Source: Pseudomicrostroma phylloplanum
Taxonomy: Eukaryota > Basidiomycota > Exobasidiomycetes > Microstromatales
Direction of reading: 5' to 3'
Length of the DNA: 64,000 nt
Assembly (NCBI GenBank): GCA_039545275.1
Contig: BCHS01000009.1
Location: 620,001-684,000, forward strand
Below, one piece after another: positions 29,202-40,600 of the stretch (its first letter is position 1; the number at the start of each line of letters is the position of its first letter). The notes under the pieces are model-generated. The model did no database searches. It was not told where the DNA came from and saw nothing but the letters and a program-made list of their open reading frames with translations. A program made the translations under genes and the position numbers.

Positions 29202-31343
29202 TCACTCTTCGTGATACTCGACGTAGTTCTGTTGGTAGGGTAGTGAGAGGTGTGCAGGATCGGCATTGGATCAGTTTGACAATCTCCCGAGACGCGATAC
29301 TATCTCAAGGCCGCTGCTCTACTCACCCCTGGGAACAGGCCCCTCTCTCCACTGCTGACGTTGAGTCCGCTCCACCACTCTTCGCTGGGGAACTCTACTT
29401 CCTCGATGCGGTCCCCTTCTTCAAAGGTCAGCTCGCCCTCCTCTGCAGCACTGTACTCGTACAGGGCAATGGCAAACGGACCACTACTGCTGACGGGTGG
29501 CGCAGGGGCAGCTGGCGCAGGAGGGGGTGCTGGAGCCGGTGGAGGAGAAGGAGGGGCCGGAGGAGCAGGAGGAGCGGGGGGAGCTGGCGGAGCCTCTGGT
29601 ATGGCAGCCGCTGCCGGAGGAGGGGGAGGAGGAGGCGGCGGCGGCGGTGGAGGGGGCGCTTCTGCCTCTGGCTCAGGCTCCGAGACCGGCATCGGTGGAG
29701 CAGGCGGGGCCGGGGGAGGAGGAGGAGGGGGAGGGGGCGCTGCCTCTTCTTCAGCCTGACCTCCAGGGGACTCGGCAGGCACCAGCTCAACATAGGTAGC
29801 CGGGAAGAGACCTTCTTGTCCATCTGGAGTAACGCCGGACCACCAACCTTCGTCAATCTGCTGAATGCCCGTGATCGTCTGACCTTCTGCCAATGAGATC
29901 TCGTTCTCTTCTGCAGCCTCGTAGTCGTAGAGGACAACGGCCTTGTCGCCAGAGTCAGACGCTGCGCCAGAGGCGGATGGTCCCTGGTCATCATTGGCGA
30001 TCTTGGTAGAAGCAAGGTCCTCGGTGACTTGGGGGACTGTAGGTGCAGCAGCAGCAGCAGGCGGTGCCATAGGAGCAGGGGGAGCCGGCGGCGGGGAAGG
30101 AGCTCGAGGGATAGACCGAGCGGCGGAGGCAGAAGCCCCACCGACAGCGGAGCCTGCCATGGCTGCTGATGCCCTTTGATCTTCCGCCTCGCGTTCTTTC
30201 TTCGCCGCTTCCTGTCTTTGAGACCAAGTCAGCTTTCCTGCACCACTCGCAGCCCTCGGGGCAGGAGCGGCAGGCTCTGGTTCGGCAGCGGTCTGATTGA
30301 AGGGGAACGATCGCGAGCCTAGCTTGCCAGGCTTGCCCATTCGGACGGGTTCGTCTGTTACGAAGCAAAAGTAGAAGGGGCTGTCAGCGGGATTCCCTTG
30401 TACGAGACATTTCGAGGCAGATTCTCACAAGACGTGCCAACAGGCTTGATTCTGTCATCTTCCGGCTGCGAAGCTGGAGGCGCCGTTGCTGCTGGTGCAG
30501 CTGGACGAGGTGCAGGAGGCACCGATGCCTGCGCTGGACGTGGCGCCGGAGCAGGGGCAGGGACTGAAGCTGGAGCTGGTGCTGGCTTAGGTGCAGCTGC
30601 AGGGACTTGCCGAGGGGCAGGAGGTGGTGCGGATGGCGTTGAGGTAGCCCCAGACCTGATGTTGGACAGCTCATTGCGAGCGGGCGTGTAGGAGGATCCG
30701 ACTGGCTCGATGACATCCTTCTTAGCGCCAGATTGCATGCTCTTGATGTCTGGCGCTCCTACTGGCTTGTATGAGCTGCCTACGGGAACAATGGGACCTC
30801 CTCGCTGAGTGTTGGCAGCGTCTCCACCAGCTCCATACTTTGCTCCAGAGGAGTCGGTCACCCTCTGCATCATGGGTATAAAGGGCGGACAAAATCAGTA
30901 TTGACGAAGGATGACAGACTGTACACGCAGATAGCATGGCAAGTGAAGCCTTCTCTCACCTTCATGATGACGGCTGGCTCGACGTCTGCATCGGAACGGG
31001 CCTGAATGGCGACGTGGTACGCCTTGAGGAATTGGGTTACAGATGCCGAATGGGACGAGAAGAGGCCCTTGCGGTTCTCGGGGACACCATCGCCGCACCA
31101 GTTGATGAGAACAAATTTGGGAAGCTTGGAGTTGGGATCTATGACCCTGGCAAAGGCGTACTGTATGCGGCCGTCGGAGAACTCTTCGGAGAGGTAGTCG
31201 AGGTCGCCCTTCTCTGCGACTTGTACTCGAAGGTCGTTTGAATTCTTCTCGTAGGTGAGTACGAGGTAGTCCTTCTTGCCGTCGAGTACGGCCTCGTAGG
31301 CCGAGCGAATGGCCGGGGATGATAAATTGACGCCTAGAGACAT
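29202..31343 (-). CDS. ABP1: Actin-binding protein Abp1 (ADF-H plus two SH3 domains)
   Basis: Four exons: 31343-30960, 30864-30429, 30354-29327 and 29228-29202, giving 624 residues. Exon 1 is an ADF/cofilin homology domain ([37 protein letters not shown]). Exons 2-3 carry repeated PVGSSYKP / PVGTSY-EPVR motifs typical of Abp1; the intron at 30428-30355 rebuilds [13 protein letters not shown]. Two SH3 domains follow: [20 protein letters not shown] (about residues 414-470) and [20 protein letters not shown] at the C terminus. Poly-Pro tracts separate them. The last 9-codon exon completes the second SH3 as [13 protein letters not shown]. Abp1 links Arp2/3-driven actin patches to endocytosis. Poly-Pro stretches give the complementary strand long but spurious Gly-rich frames. 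Confidence 0.94.
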
Positions 31344-32034
31344 GGCAGGCGAGGTGAGGGGTGAGAAGGTGAAGGATAGGTAGGGAAGGGAAGGAACAAA
31401 GAGGGACTCGAAGGGGCGGGGCAGGTTGGATGGCTGGTGCTCGATGCCATGTGGAGAGGAGCACCGCCAAGGGGGAAGGGGGGCCACGCGCACGCCTGCA
31501 CACACACACACACACGCACACGCCCAGCCTCGACTCTGGCCCGTGACCGAAATGGGACAGGCGCGGCAGACGCGAGGCGCAGAGGCGAGGCGCAGACGCA
31601 CAAGCAGACCAATTTAATTCACACCACTCGCAACCACGAACGCCTACTTCCACGCATACACACTCACACTCACCCACACCTATCCATACTCATATCCCTC
31701 TCACCCCACTATCAGCTGCTAGACACCAAGACGTGTGTGTCAGGAGGTAGACGCCCCCCTACCTTCTACCTCGTTTTTGTCCTGATTTGCTTCCGTCACC
31801 CACATCACCCATACCAACCTCGTCGACCTCACGCCTCTTACGCCATTCAAGCACCCCTTCGATCTATCTCTCGCCCCCCACTTTCGCGTCGTAGTCATAC
31901 TGTATCAGCAAGCAGAGCACACACCGCTTCGTTACATGCGTTGAGACAATCACAGGGCCCACCCGACACCACCAAGCCCTCATACACGCGCCTAGCCCGC
32001 TTTCCGCCGCCCAGCCCTGCGCCGCCCGGAAGCG
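31344..32034. promoter_or_regulatory. Divergent region ABP1/homeodomain gene
   Basis: 691 bp between divergent starts. It contains a CA dinucleotide run (31498-31520) and pyrimidine-rich sequence. No gene seen; the forward frame 31437-32102 overlaps the homeodomain start in another phase and is low complexity. Confidence 0.45.
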
Positions 32035-35000
32035 ATGACCACTTCACCACCGCGTCTCGATCAGTCGGGCGTGGTGGCATCGAACACGGACAATGGTCGT
32101 GATACTTTGCAGTCTAGTCGTAAAAAGGACGTAGCCGCCACTGCCTCCGAAGCCGAGACTCCACGTCATCCCAACTCGGATGACAGCATCTCTGCATACA
32201 TTCACGCAACCTCGTCCCCGCTCGAAGGACAGACCAAGGCTCGCTCTTCCGATGGCCGCTCGGTGTCGAGTATCGACAGCATGGCAGATGTGAGGTCAGG
32301 CAGAGTAGCTTCGTCGCCCTTGGCGCCAAGGGACGCCAACACCGCAGCCATCATGACCTCTCGCGACGCGACGCCTCTACTCCGGACCCCACGCCGTCCA
32401 GATGAAGCATTCGGAGAAGACGATGATGTGGCAGCTGCGTCCGGTATGCTGAGCTTGCGAGCCTCCCAGAGCACGCCTTCCGGATTGTCTGGTTCAATGG
32501 CAAGGCTGCCATGGACAGACAATTTCGCCTCGCCGAGAGGACATCAGCGGATAGCGAGTGCTTCGCAATTCGTGGTCCACTGCGACGACGAGAGGGAGAC
32601 CAACGAGGACTCCACTGCCAGAGCTTTCCGCCTGCTCAGAGACGGAGCTCAACACGATGCCGTCTTGTTCACCAATGGAATGTCGCAGCCCTCTCTCAGC
32701 TTCTCCCAGCCCGAACCCGCTCAATTCCAAAGTCCGGACTGGCAGGCTTCCGACAGCAACGCGAATGAGCAAGCTGAGGAGGCAGCAGCTCGCGACGTAG
32801 TCGTTGGGCAGACTGAGACGGACACCGATGCTACTCGCGTAGATACCACAGCTGACGCGTCGCAGGCGTCGGAAACAACGCTGCCTCTCGACCAGCAAGG
32901 CACAGATGGTGAAGACGCATCGGGCAAGAAGAGGCGGCGGCGCACGAAGAAGGAAGAGGCGGACGTTCTCGCTGGCGTGTAAGTAGAAAGGCTCGTACTG
33001 AGAGGCTCTCGCAGACATGCTGACCCATCACTCTCATCTTGCTCACGTCGCGCTTCACAGCTACATCAGGACTGCATTCCCTGATTCGGCAACGCGGCAA
33101 CGGCTGGCGGATCAACTTGGCATGACAACAAGGTGAGCAAGCCCGTCTTGGCGATCGTATAGAGTCGAGTGCTCACCAGCTCAGCTGCTTTCCCATTTGT
33201 CCCCTCTCAGAGCTGTCTCAATTTGGTTCCAGAATCGGAGGCAGGCAGAGCGGAAACGAGCTAGTCGCTTTGGCTCGAGCGAAGGCGCAGCCATCCTGTC
33301 TCCTGGTGCAGCCTCAGCGCCCTACCCCCGGACTGCTTCCGACAACGTCACCTCGATCATTGCTGCCGCAGCAGCTGCTGCGCCTGAGTCAAAGTTGCAG
33401 CGATGGCCCCCGTCACTGGACGACGTTGCCTCTGCCCAGAGAAAGTCGCCAGAGAGCGATGACGGACGGTCTCAATTGGTTCCAAGCGTGGCCAAGGGTA
33501 CTTCGCGATCGGATTCTCTGGTGCCCATGTCGCCTCCGACGACTGACGAGGAGACTGAAGAAGACAAGGAGAACCAGCCAGTGGTAGCGAGTGTACAGAC
33601 GAAGCCAGACACGCCTTCCGGTGCATCTGCCAAAGACAAGCCCCGCCAGGTCTTGAGGGATATTCGAGATCTGGTCTTCGGCAACGACTCGCTTGCACCG
33701 ATGCAAGCGACCGACACCTATCACGAGGACCAGCAGCCGGATGCCAGTAGCTACGCACAGTCAAAGGCAAGCGCGTCATCGCCACCTGCTGGCCGGCCGC
33801 GTATTTTGGGTCGTAGCGTCAGCGCAAACGGTGTGCAGAGCAGCAAGCCTAGCATGGACCAAGTCATTACCCGCTCGTCTTCGACGACTGCGATCGAGAA
33901 AGCTTACCGTCGCCACATCAGCTCTTCCCAGCGACGGTTCAAGTCTTTGTGCACCTCCAAAGGTGGTCGTGCTTGCATCGATGGTGTGCTCTCGCCTCCT
34001 CGCAAGCGTCCCTTCATCAAGTCGCTCTCAATGAGCACCTGTCTGCCCCCTGTCTTGCGTAGACTTATCTCGACGGGTAATGACGCCCAGCCGCGCCAAG
34101 AGAGTATCTTTGAAGTTGACGACGCAGTGTCATCAGAGGAAGTCGCGCAGCGCGATTGTCGTAACCGCGAGATTCTAGCCAAGATGACCAGCAGCTCGAG
34201 TGGCACTTCATCAGACGTCCGTCAGGACACGTCAATGGTCGATGTGCTTGAAGAGGACGAAGAGCGTACGCTTCGTCTTGCAGCCAACCGACGGCTGGCA
34301 AAAGCTCAAGCAAAAGGACAAGAATGTTTCCCGCCTAAGTCGAACGCCCTGAGCGACATAACCGCTCGACCCTGGGCTCGGTCTGTTTCGGGACCGACTT
34401 TACAGGGCAGGAGGTCGATGCCTTCTCTGGATATGGCTGCCGGCAGAGATCGTTCAAAACCCAACCCTCATACGATGGTACCTCGCTTGCCATTCGCTCT
34501 CGTATCTCGCCACGGTACGCCATCTTCCAATGGCATCGCGGCTGCGCAGGACAAGGCACCTGCTCAAAGGATAGTTTCAGAGGACAACAAGGTGCATAAG
34601 CGGAAATTCGGCGATGAGAATGAACTGCGAAGCCAGTCGAACAAGAAGAAAGGAAGACGCAGTAGCCGCGTCGATTCCTCGAGCGAAGTGACGCGCGAAG
34701 AGCAAGAGAACGTCCCTCCCTCGGAGCATCGCGAGAGCATCAGCGATACGAATGGCTTACCAACATTCGGCACACCTCGTTCTGGCGTCGTCAACAAGCG
34801 GTCCTTTAGTCGTTCTGTGTCTGCTCAGTCCACTCATGGTACCGATGTCCATCAGACCCCGCTCACGCGGACTGTGGCTCATCCGTCGTTGCTCTACGCT
34901 AGCACGCCTCTGCCGAGCTCTATGGCCAGCCGTCACCAAGGTGTGCCCGCCTCGCTCGGCAATCGTTCTGGCACCATGAATGCTCCTTCTCTCTCGGCAG

Positions 35001-35860
35001 ATGCAGGTTCCGGCGGTAGGGAGATGACGCCTCGCAGCCTAGCCTTTACCTTGGGCCTGACACATGCCGGTGGATACGGGGGTGGCGGTCAGACGCCGTA
35101 CGGTGGAGCTCTACAGACTCCCTTTGGAGGCGGCTCGGCAGGATCTTCCATCTACGCGAGTCGATACCTTCCTTCGAGCTCAAGGGACGTGAGGGGATCT
35201 CAGCCCAACAGCAGCAAAGTCACACAGCGTCCTGCGTCTACCTGGAGTCCCATTGGCAAAGGTGGAAGCGAAGCATCGATGCTGGGCGCGACACCCAGTC
35301 TGCGAGGCGACGAACGTCGAGGAGCAGAGACTGGCAAAGAGGTCAAAGAGAACAGCTTCCGAAGTGCTGAAGGTGCTTCCCAAAGGGTGCCTTTTGCAAA
35401 GATCAAATCGCAGCCTACTCGCCCGCCCCCTCCTACGTTCAATGCTGCAGCATTGACGAGCGAGAAGAGCCGAGGAGCGTTGCCTTCCCTTGCTTCATTG
35501 TCGAATGAGGACGCAGGAGACACGAGCATGGCCGCTCCCGCCCTTCGCAGGTCATCCCGCAGCAGTCCCCGAAAAGGCAGCAGTGCTCTTCCTCCTCAGA
35601 CGCCCACTGCCGGCGCCTACCGCAACAAGGCGACCGCCTGGTCCAATGCAGACGACTCTGGCTTTGTCGACGGTGATGGGGAGCTGGACGAATTGATCGA
35701 CGAGGAAGGAGGACTGTCAATGGAATCGAAGCCGACGAAGGCTACTGCCTTCCGCGGTCGAGCTCTTGGCGGCGTCGAAAGCCCTACGAAGGTGCAACAG
35801 CGCCAGCGACAGGAGGATGCCGCCCAGGTACTCTTGGGCCTGGCAGGTGAAGGAAGGTGA
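32035..35860 (+). CDS. Homeodomain transcription factor (Yox1-like class)
   Basis: Three exons: 32035-32978, 33061-33132 and 33211-35860 (introns 82 and 78 nt), 1221 residues. The homeodomain (about 299-358) is assembled only after splicing both introns: KKRRRRTKKEEADVLAGV, then YIRTAFPDSATRQRLADQLG, then AVSIWFQNRRQAERKRASR. The recognition-helix signature WFQNRRQAERK is like that of fungal Yox1/Yhp1 and related regulators. The N-terminal 300 residues and the 860-residue C-terminal part are Ser-rich and disordered, with many SP/TP sites and short basic patches. DNA-binding factor; the target programme cannot be read from sequence. Yox1-type cell-cycle repression is a guess based on the homeodomain alone. 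Confidence 0.88.
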
Positions 35861-36307
35861 TGATAAGGGAGCAAAATAGAAGAAGAGGGGGGGACCAAAG
35901 AGGCAAGAAGAGAAAGGCACATTGGCAACCGAAGCGAGGCGAGGCGAGGGAGGAAGAAGCATTTACCCACACGAATCTAACCATCTTGAGAATCTACACG
36001 ATCGTCATCGCAGTCGCACTGACTTCGACCAATCACTTATTCCATTCATGTATCCATCTACAACCGGGCGGCACACAAAGGAAATCAAAGCAGGCCCTTT
36101 CTACATTTTATCCTTAGCCTTTGTCACGCGTGCGCCTGTGAAAGATGGAGTGGAGGCGCAGTGCGGAGACGACTGCCGGCTCGACCGTGCCCGGCGGAAG
36201 GTCCTGGCTTGGAAGCTCGCCTTCTTCCCGTTTTTCCTCATCATCGTCATCTCTTGGTAGTGTAGTTGCCCCCTTCTCTTTCCCTTCCTCGCTTCTTTCT
36301 TACCACA
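35861..36307. promoter_or_regulatory. Upstream region of the SDH-MoaE fusion gene
   Basis: 447 bp in tandem orientation, holding the 3' end of the homeodomain gene and the promoter of the next. No specific element recognised. Confidence 0.4.
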
Positions 36308-38759
36308 ATGTCGTCCACAGCCGTCTCACTACCTCCAGGCGGCGTCTACGACGTAACCGTCTTCGGCGCAACAGGTTTCGTCGGCCAGCTCTGCATCCGA
36401 CACCTGGTGGACCATCCCGACTTCACCTCCGGCGCCTTCACATGGGCCATTGCCGGTCGCTCTGCCTCCAAACTCTACTCGCTCAAGCAAAAGTACTCTC
36501 TACCCTCTAGCGTGGGCATCATCGAGGCAGACACGTCCAAGCCGCTGGAGGGTGGACTGGAGAAGATGGTCAAGCAGAGCAGGGTGGTGATGAACCTCGT
36601 GGGACCTTACTCCGACTATGGCTCCTTCCACCTCGCTGAGCTCTGTGCGCAGCATGGTGTCTCGTATACCGACCTGAGTGGAGAGTCTCTCTACAACAAG
36701 AATCTTGTGGAGAAGCTGCATGAGACGGCGAAGAAGAATGGGGCGACGCTGCTGCCTAGTGTGGGATATGATTCGCTGCCGGCAGATCTGTCGGTGTACC
36801 TCGGAGCACGGCAGGTGTTGGAGAATGCTGAGAAGAAGGGAGCGCAAGTGGGGCATATCGAGGCTACCGCTGGAGGCAGTGTGATGGGTTCCGTGAGTCA
36901 AAAGAGAAGCGTCCGCCTTGGGCCTTGCCTTTATGCTGATCTTCGATGCGCCTTTCTTTTCGTTCCCTCAGGCAAGCGGTGGTACGCTTGCCTCTTGGCG
37001 GTCGATGGTGTCAGGACCTGATCCTTGGCAGATGCTCTGGCAAAAGCCAACGGCTATTGTGGACTCTCTCTACAAATCGTCCTCGGCGCCCAAGCCCTCG
37101 TCCGACTTGATCCTGCGCTACGCCCAATGGCTGCCGCAATGCAAGGGCTACGGAGCACTCAATCCTCTCGGCATCCACAATGCCCGAGCCGTCTACCATA
37201 CCGCCGCTCTGCTGGACGTGGAGCCGGACAGTGACGACCGTAAGACAAAGTACAGCCCCACGTTTCAATTCGTTGATCTGCTCGTGCACGCAGCGAGTGT
37301 ACCTTCGCCCATCTCTTGGCTGGTGGCCATCATTGCTTCTTCGGCAGTGCGTATTGTAGCGCTTCTCATGGCCAACTCGGCCCTGGTGCGGAAGTTGTCT
37401 GCCAAGCTCGTGCCTGTAGGTACAGGTCCGTCTGAGAAGGCACAGCGAGCCGGCTTTGTCAACATGAAGACCCTCGTTGTGGGCTGGAAGTCGGTGAACG
37501 ACGTCAAGGGTGGACAACAGCGCACGCCCGTCGCTGCTAGCGTCGCTCGATGGAAGGCGACAAACGCCGACCCTGGATATCTGATGACCTCCCGCGTCAT
37601 CTCCGAAGTCAGCCTGCTGGTCGCCTTTGACCGCAAGAATGGGGACAACCAGATCCACTCTGGCGTCCGGACGGCCGCAACGATGGACAAGAATCCCGCT
37701 GCCCTGGTCGAGCGACTGCAAAAGTACGCCAAGATCGAAATTGGCGTCGAGGATTGGGACTTTGAGCGGAAGGGCGTCTTCAACAGTCTAGCTGGATCTA
37801 GCGCTATCGCTAGCAAATCGTCCGTACCAGTGGCCTCGACAAAGGCAAACGTAGCAGTGCCCCTCTCACTACCTGCTGATCCGACCAACTCTTCGCCATA
37901 CCCACACTGCCCAGCAGGCTACATTCCTCTCTCTGAAGCAGATGGGGACATCATCCGTATCACGTACGAGCCGCTGGATATTGGAAAGATGACCGAAGAG
38001 GTCTCGTCGCGGTGGGCTGGAGCGGTCGTGGCCTTTCTAGGAATGACGAGGGATGATCGAAGTATCGGAAAGGGAGAGGAAGAAGGTGAGTTGGTGCGAA
38101 GAGAGCCAATGAGCTAGAAGAAACGCGGTAGATTGACGCGCGAATGCTCGTTGGATTCCTCCACAGGCCGCACACTATCTGTCTCACGCCTGGAATACGA
38201 AGCCTACACGCCCCTAGCTCTCGCGACCATGCGCTCCATCGTTTCTCGAGCCAAGAGCTGTCCACCAGACGAATGGCCTCCACAGCCTGCTTCTCGTGCC
38301 GACAAGGACGCGATCAAGGCCTCGCTCAAGGAGGTCGTCCTCTCTCCCGACTTCCCATCCTCCTCCTCTTCAGATCCAAGCTCCCCTCAGAATGCAGACG
38401 ACTCCCTCTCGCGTCCCACCAACCCACTAAGCATCGTCCGCATCGCCCTCATCCACCGTATCGGTCCCGTGGGCCTCAAGGAGTCGTCCATCCTCATTGC
38501 CGTCTCCTCGCCACATCGCCGTAGGGCGTTTGAAGTGGCAGAGTGGATCTTGGAGGAGACGAAGAAGGAGGTGCCGGTTTGGAAGAGGGAGGTGAGGATT
38601 AGGGCTGATGAGGGGGAGGAGGAGGGAATAGCAGGTGGGGAGAAGGACATGGCAGCTGGCGGCGGACGTGAGGTACGGGAGGATGGGGAAGGATGGGTGG
38701 GCTTGAGGGAGGCGGAGAGGAGGGGCGAGGTCAAGACGGAAGGGTATCAGGTCTCCTGA
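36308..38759 (+). CDS. Saccharopine-dehydrogenase-like oxidoreductase fused to molybdopterin synthase large subunit (MoaE)
   Basis: Three exons: 36308-36892, 36972-38085 and 38167-38759 (introns 79 and 81 nt), 763 residues. Residues 1-~462 are SCCPDH-like: Rossmann motif VFGATGFVGQLC (19-30), NLVGPYSDYG, YTDLSGES, GYDSLPADL, and a C-terminal SGVRTAATM...LVERLQKYAKI. A ~50-residue Ser/Ala/Pro linker follows. Residues ~516-763 are MoaE: GAVVAFLGMTRDD (544-), RLEYEAYTPLA, IALIHRIGPVGLKESS, SSPHRRRAF (His683-Arg684) and VPVWKRE. Lys699 and Lys706 correspond in spacing to the catalytic E. coli MoaE lysines 119 and 126. MoaE transfers sulfur from MoaD-thiocarboxylate to precursor Z in molybdenum cofactor synthesis. 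The junction lies inside exon 2 with no stop or intron, and no Met suitable for a separate MoaE start. A fused bifunctional protein is the direct reading. Confidence 0.88.
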
Positions 38760-38848
38760 GGTCAGACAGATCTCGATACTGCTACCGCTGTTGTCTTCAT
38801 CCAATCCACAATCCACAAGAGTGTCATTCCTATATTGTACGATGTACG

Positions 38849-40384
38849 ATGGATCGAAGATGTCCCTCCCCTCTTGGCCCGTGCGAGACTCCGGGCTTTT
38901 CAAGAGATTCTCCGAGAAAAGTAAAGCCTCCAATGCAATTCTGGCCTTCCGCATCTTCACTGCCCAAGTTCCGTGTACAGGGAGTACTGCCTGAGATGAG
39001 GGTCGCCAGTGCCAGTGTCAGCGCTAGAGCAGAAGGTAGTAGCATGACCAGCAGCAGCAGTAGCAAGACTACGTCGGCCAGTGATCGGGCGAGCGAGATG
39101 GACTCGCAGCCACAGCCACAGCCACGGCGGCAGGTGCAGCCGCGGCGACGTCCACGCAGAGACGACTTCTGGTCGATGGAATACTGGGAGGAGCGCTTCT
39201 CCCTGAAGCCTCTCACAGACGAGAGTGGAACTTCGAAGGCTGCGCAGACTCTGGGCCTTCCTGATGCGAGAGGAAGGCAGAGAGAGGCAGAAGGAGAAGG
39301 AGAGGGGGAAGCTTTTGAGTGGCTTGGGGCGGGTGAAGAGTTGCTCACTCGTTTGGTCGAGGGGCTCGAGAGAAGAAGCCTAGGCGAGGGGAAAGGAGGA
39401 GAGAGCGGGGCAGGCGCTGTCTGCGGAAGGACAGAAGGAGCAGAGGGGGCGGGAGAAGGTCCACTAGTCCTGCATATCGGCTGCGGAAGCTCGGATGTGG
39501 GATGCAGGATGAGGAGAATGTGGGAGGAGCGTGCCCACACTCGCAACTCGCAGCAAGGACGTTGGGGCCTCGAGCGCATCGTGGTACGTACGCTGGTCCT
39601 GCCAGGCAGCGCTCTTTCTTCCGCTCACGATCGCTCCTTTGCCTTTGCCTTGGTCTTTCTGCAGAACCTCGACTATGCGCCCTCGTCCCTCGCCCTCACG
39701 CGACAGCAAGAGGTGCAGCGCTTCGGAGATATCAAGATGCAACACGTAGTCGCGGACCTCCTCTCCCTGCCTTCGCTCCTTGCGGTCCTGCCTCAAGGTT
39801 CCGAAGGAAAACAGAGAAGCCGAGAAGTGGTAGTGGTAGACGGGATCTACGACAAGTCGACGGCAGACGCAATCTCTACAGGGCCGGACGTTACGCTGCT
39901 GCCCGAGGGGTCGCAGGAGCGAGGAGGAGCCTCGACCTCCATTTGGTCCTTCCTGGACGGGTGGACCGCCAAAGCGCCGGAAGAGGATCACCAGGACGAC
40001 CTCAACGTCAGTCGCAGGGTTCGTCATGTGACGTCAAAGAAGCTGAAAGATCCCGACGAGGTAGTGCTAGAGCCGGTAGAGATGCTCGCTTACAATCTCG
40101 CAGCAGTCACTCGACCGGGCGGCATCTGGGCTGCCCTAAGCTACTCGGCAACCCGCTTCGACTTCTTAGAAAAGCACGGACTGGATCTCCTTTCCACTTC
40201 TGGTACTCAGCAACGAGCGAGACCGACGCGTTTGACGTCTTTGTGGCAGGTGGAAAGCAAATGGTCCGTCGAAGCGCCCGAGAATGGCCAGGCGAAGGCA
40301 AAGAAGGACGTGCATGCGCCAGAGGTGAGACACTGGTGTTTCTTGCTTCGGCGCACGGGAGTCTTGCCTTTGTCGCCGCCATGA
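38849..40384 (+). CDS. Class I SAM-dependent methyltransferase (CSKMT/METTL13-like)
   Basis: Exons 38849-39583 and 39665-40384. The intron (39584-39664, GTG|GTACGT...CTGCAG|AAC) is 81 nt without stops, so an unspliced frame also stays open, but removing it restores ERIV-NLDYAPSS. Motifs: DDFWSMEYWEERF upstream of the fold, motif I VLHIGCGSSDVG, post-I NLDYAPSSLAL, and VVVDGIYDKSTADAIS, the 'D-K-G/S-T-x-D-A' segment seen in the CSKMT/METTL13/EEF1A-lysine methyltransferase group. The substrate is probably a protein lysine; I cannot say which. The start is uncertain. 38849 is the first Met after the upstream gene's stop. Another Met at 38933 begins a weakly presequence-like segment (few acidic residues), which would fit a mitochondrial form. 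A C-terminal segment ends in WCFLLRRTG. Confidence 0.8.
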   Translation: MDRRCPSPLGPCETPGFSRDSPRKVKPPMQFWPSASSLPKFRVQGVLPEMRVASASVSARAEGSSMTSSSSSKTTSASDRASEMDSQPQPQPRRQVQPRRRPRRDDFWSMEYWEERFSLKPLTDESGTSKAAQTLGLPDARGRQREAEGEGEGEAFEWLGAGEELLTRLVEGLERRSLGEGKGGESGAGAVCGRTEGAEGAGEGPLVLHIGCGSSDVGCRMRRMWEERAHTRNSQQGRWGLERIVVRTLVLPGSALSSAHDRSFAFALVFLQNLDYAPSSLALTRQQEVQRFGDIKMQHVVADLLSLPSLLAVLPQGSEGKQRSREVVVVDGIYDKSTADAISTGPDVTLLPEGSQERGGASTSIWSFLDGWTAKAPEEDHQDDLNVSRRVRHVTSKKLKDPDEVVLEPVEMLAYNLAAVTRPGGIWAALSYSATRFDFLEKHGLDLLSTSGTQQRARPTRLTSLWQVESKWSVEAPENGQAKAKKDVHAPEVRHWCFLLRRTGVLPLSPP

Positions 40385-40423
40385 TCTGATGCACACATAA
40401 AGACTATACCCGAATGAACATTG

Positions 40424-40429
40424 AATAAA
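40424..40429 (+). terminator. Canonical AATAAA polyadenylation signal
   Basis: AATAAA 40 nt downstream of the methyltransferase stop codon and about 170 nt before the next plus-strand gene. It is placed as expected for a 3'-end processing signal. Other genes in the window lack an obvious exact hexamer. Confidence 0.45.
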
Positions 40430-40600
40430 CCTTGTCGTTGTGAAGGTGAAAGATTGACGACCCTTGGCGGAAGGAGCTTTGTACGTCCGTGCGCAGATTT
40501 GAAATCTGATTTTGCAGCGGAAGTGCTATGAACGGTCCTTCCCTCTACTCATCATCATCTCCTAATATCCGCAGTCTGGGCGACGAGCAGTCATTCAATC

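Noticed and set aside
29361..29799. Long Gly/Ala-rich plus-strand frames
   Set aside because: Antisense shadows of the poly-Pro linker in ABP1.
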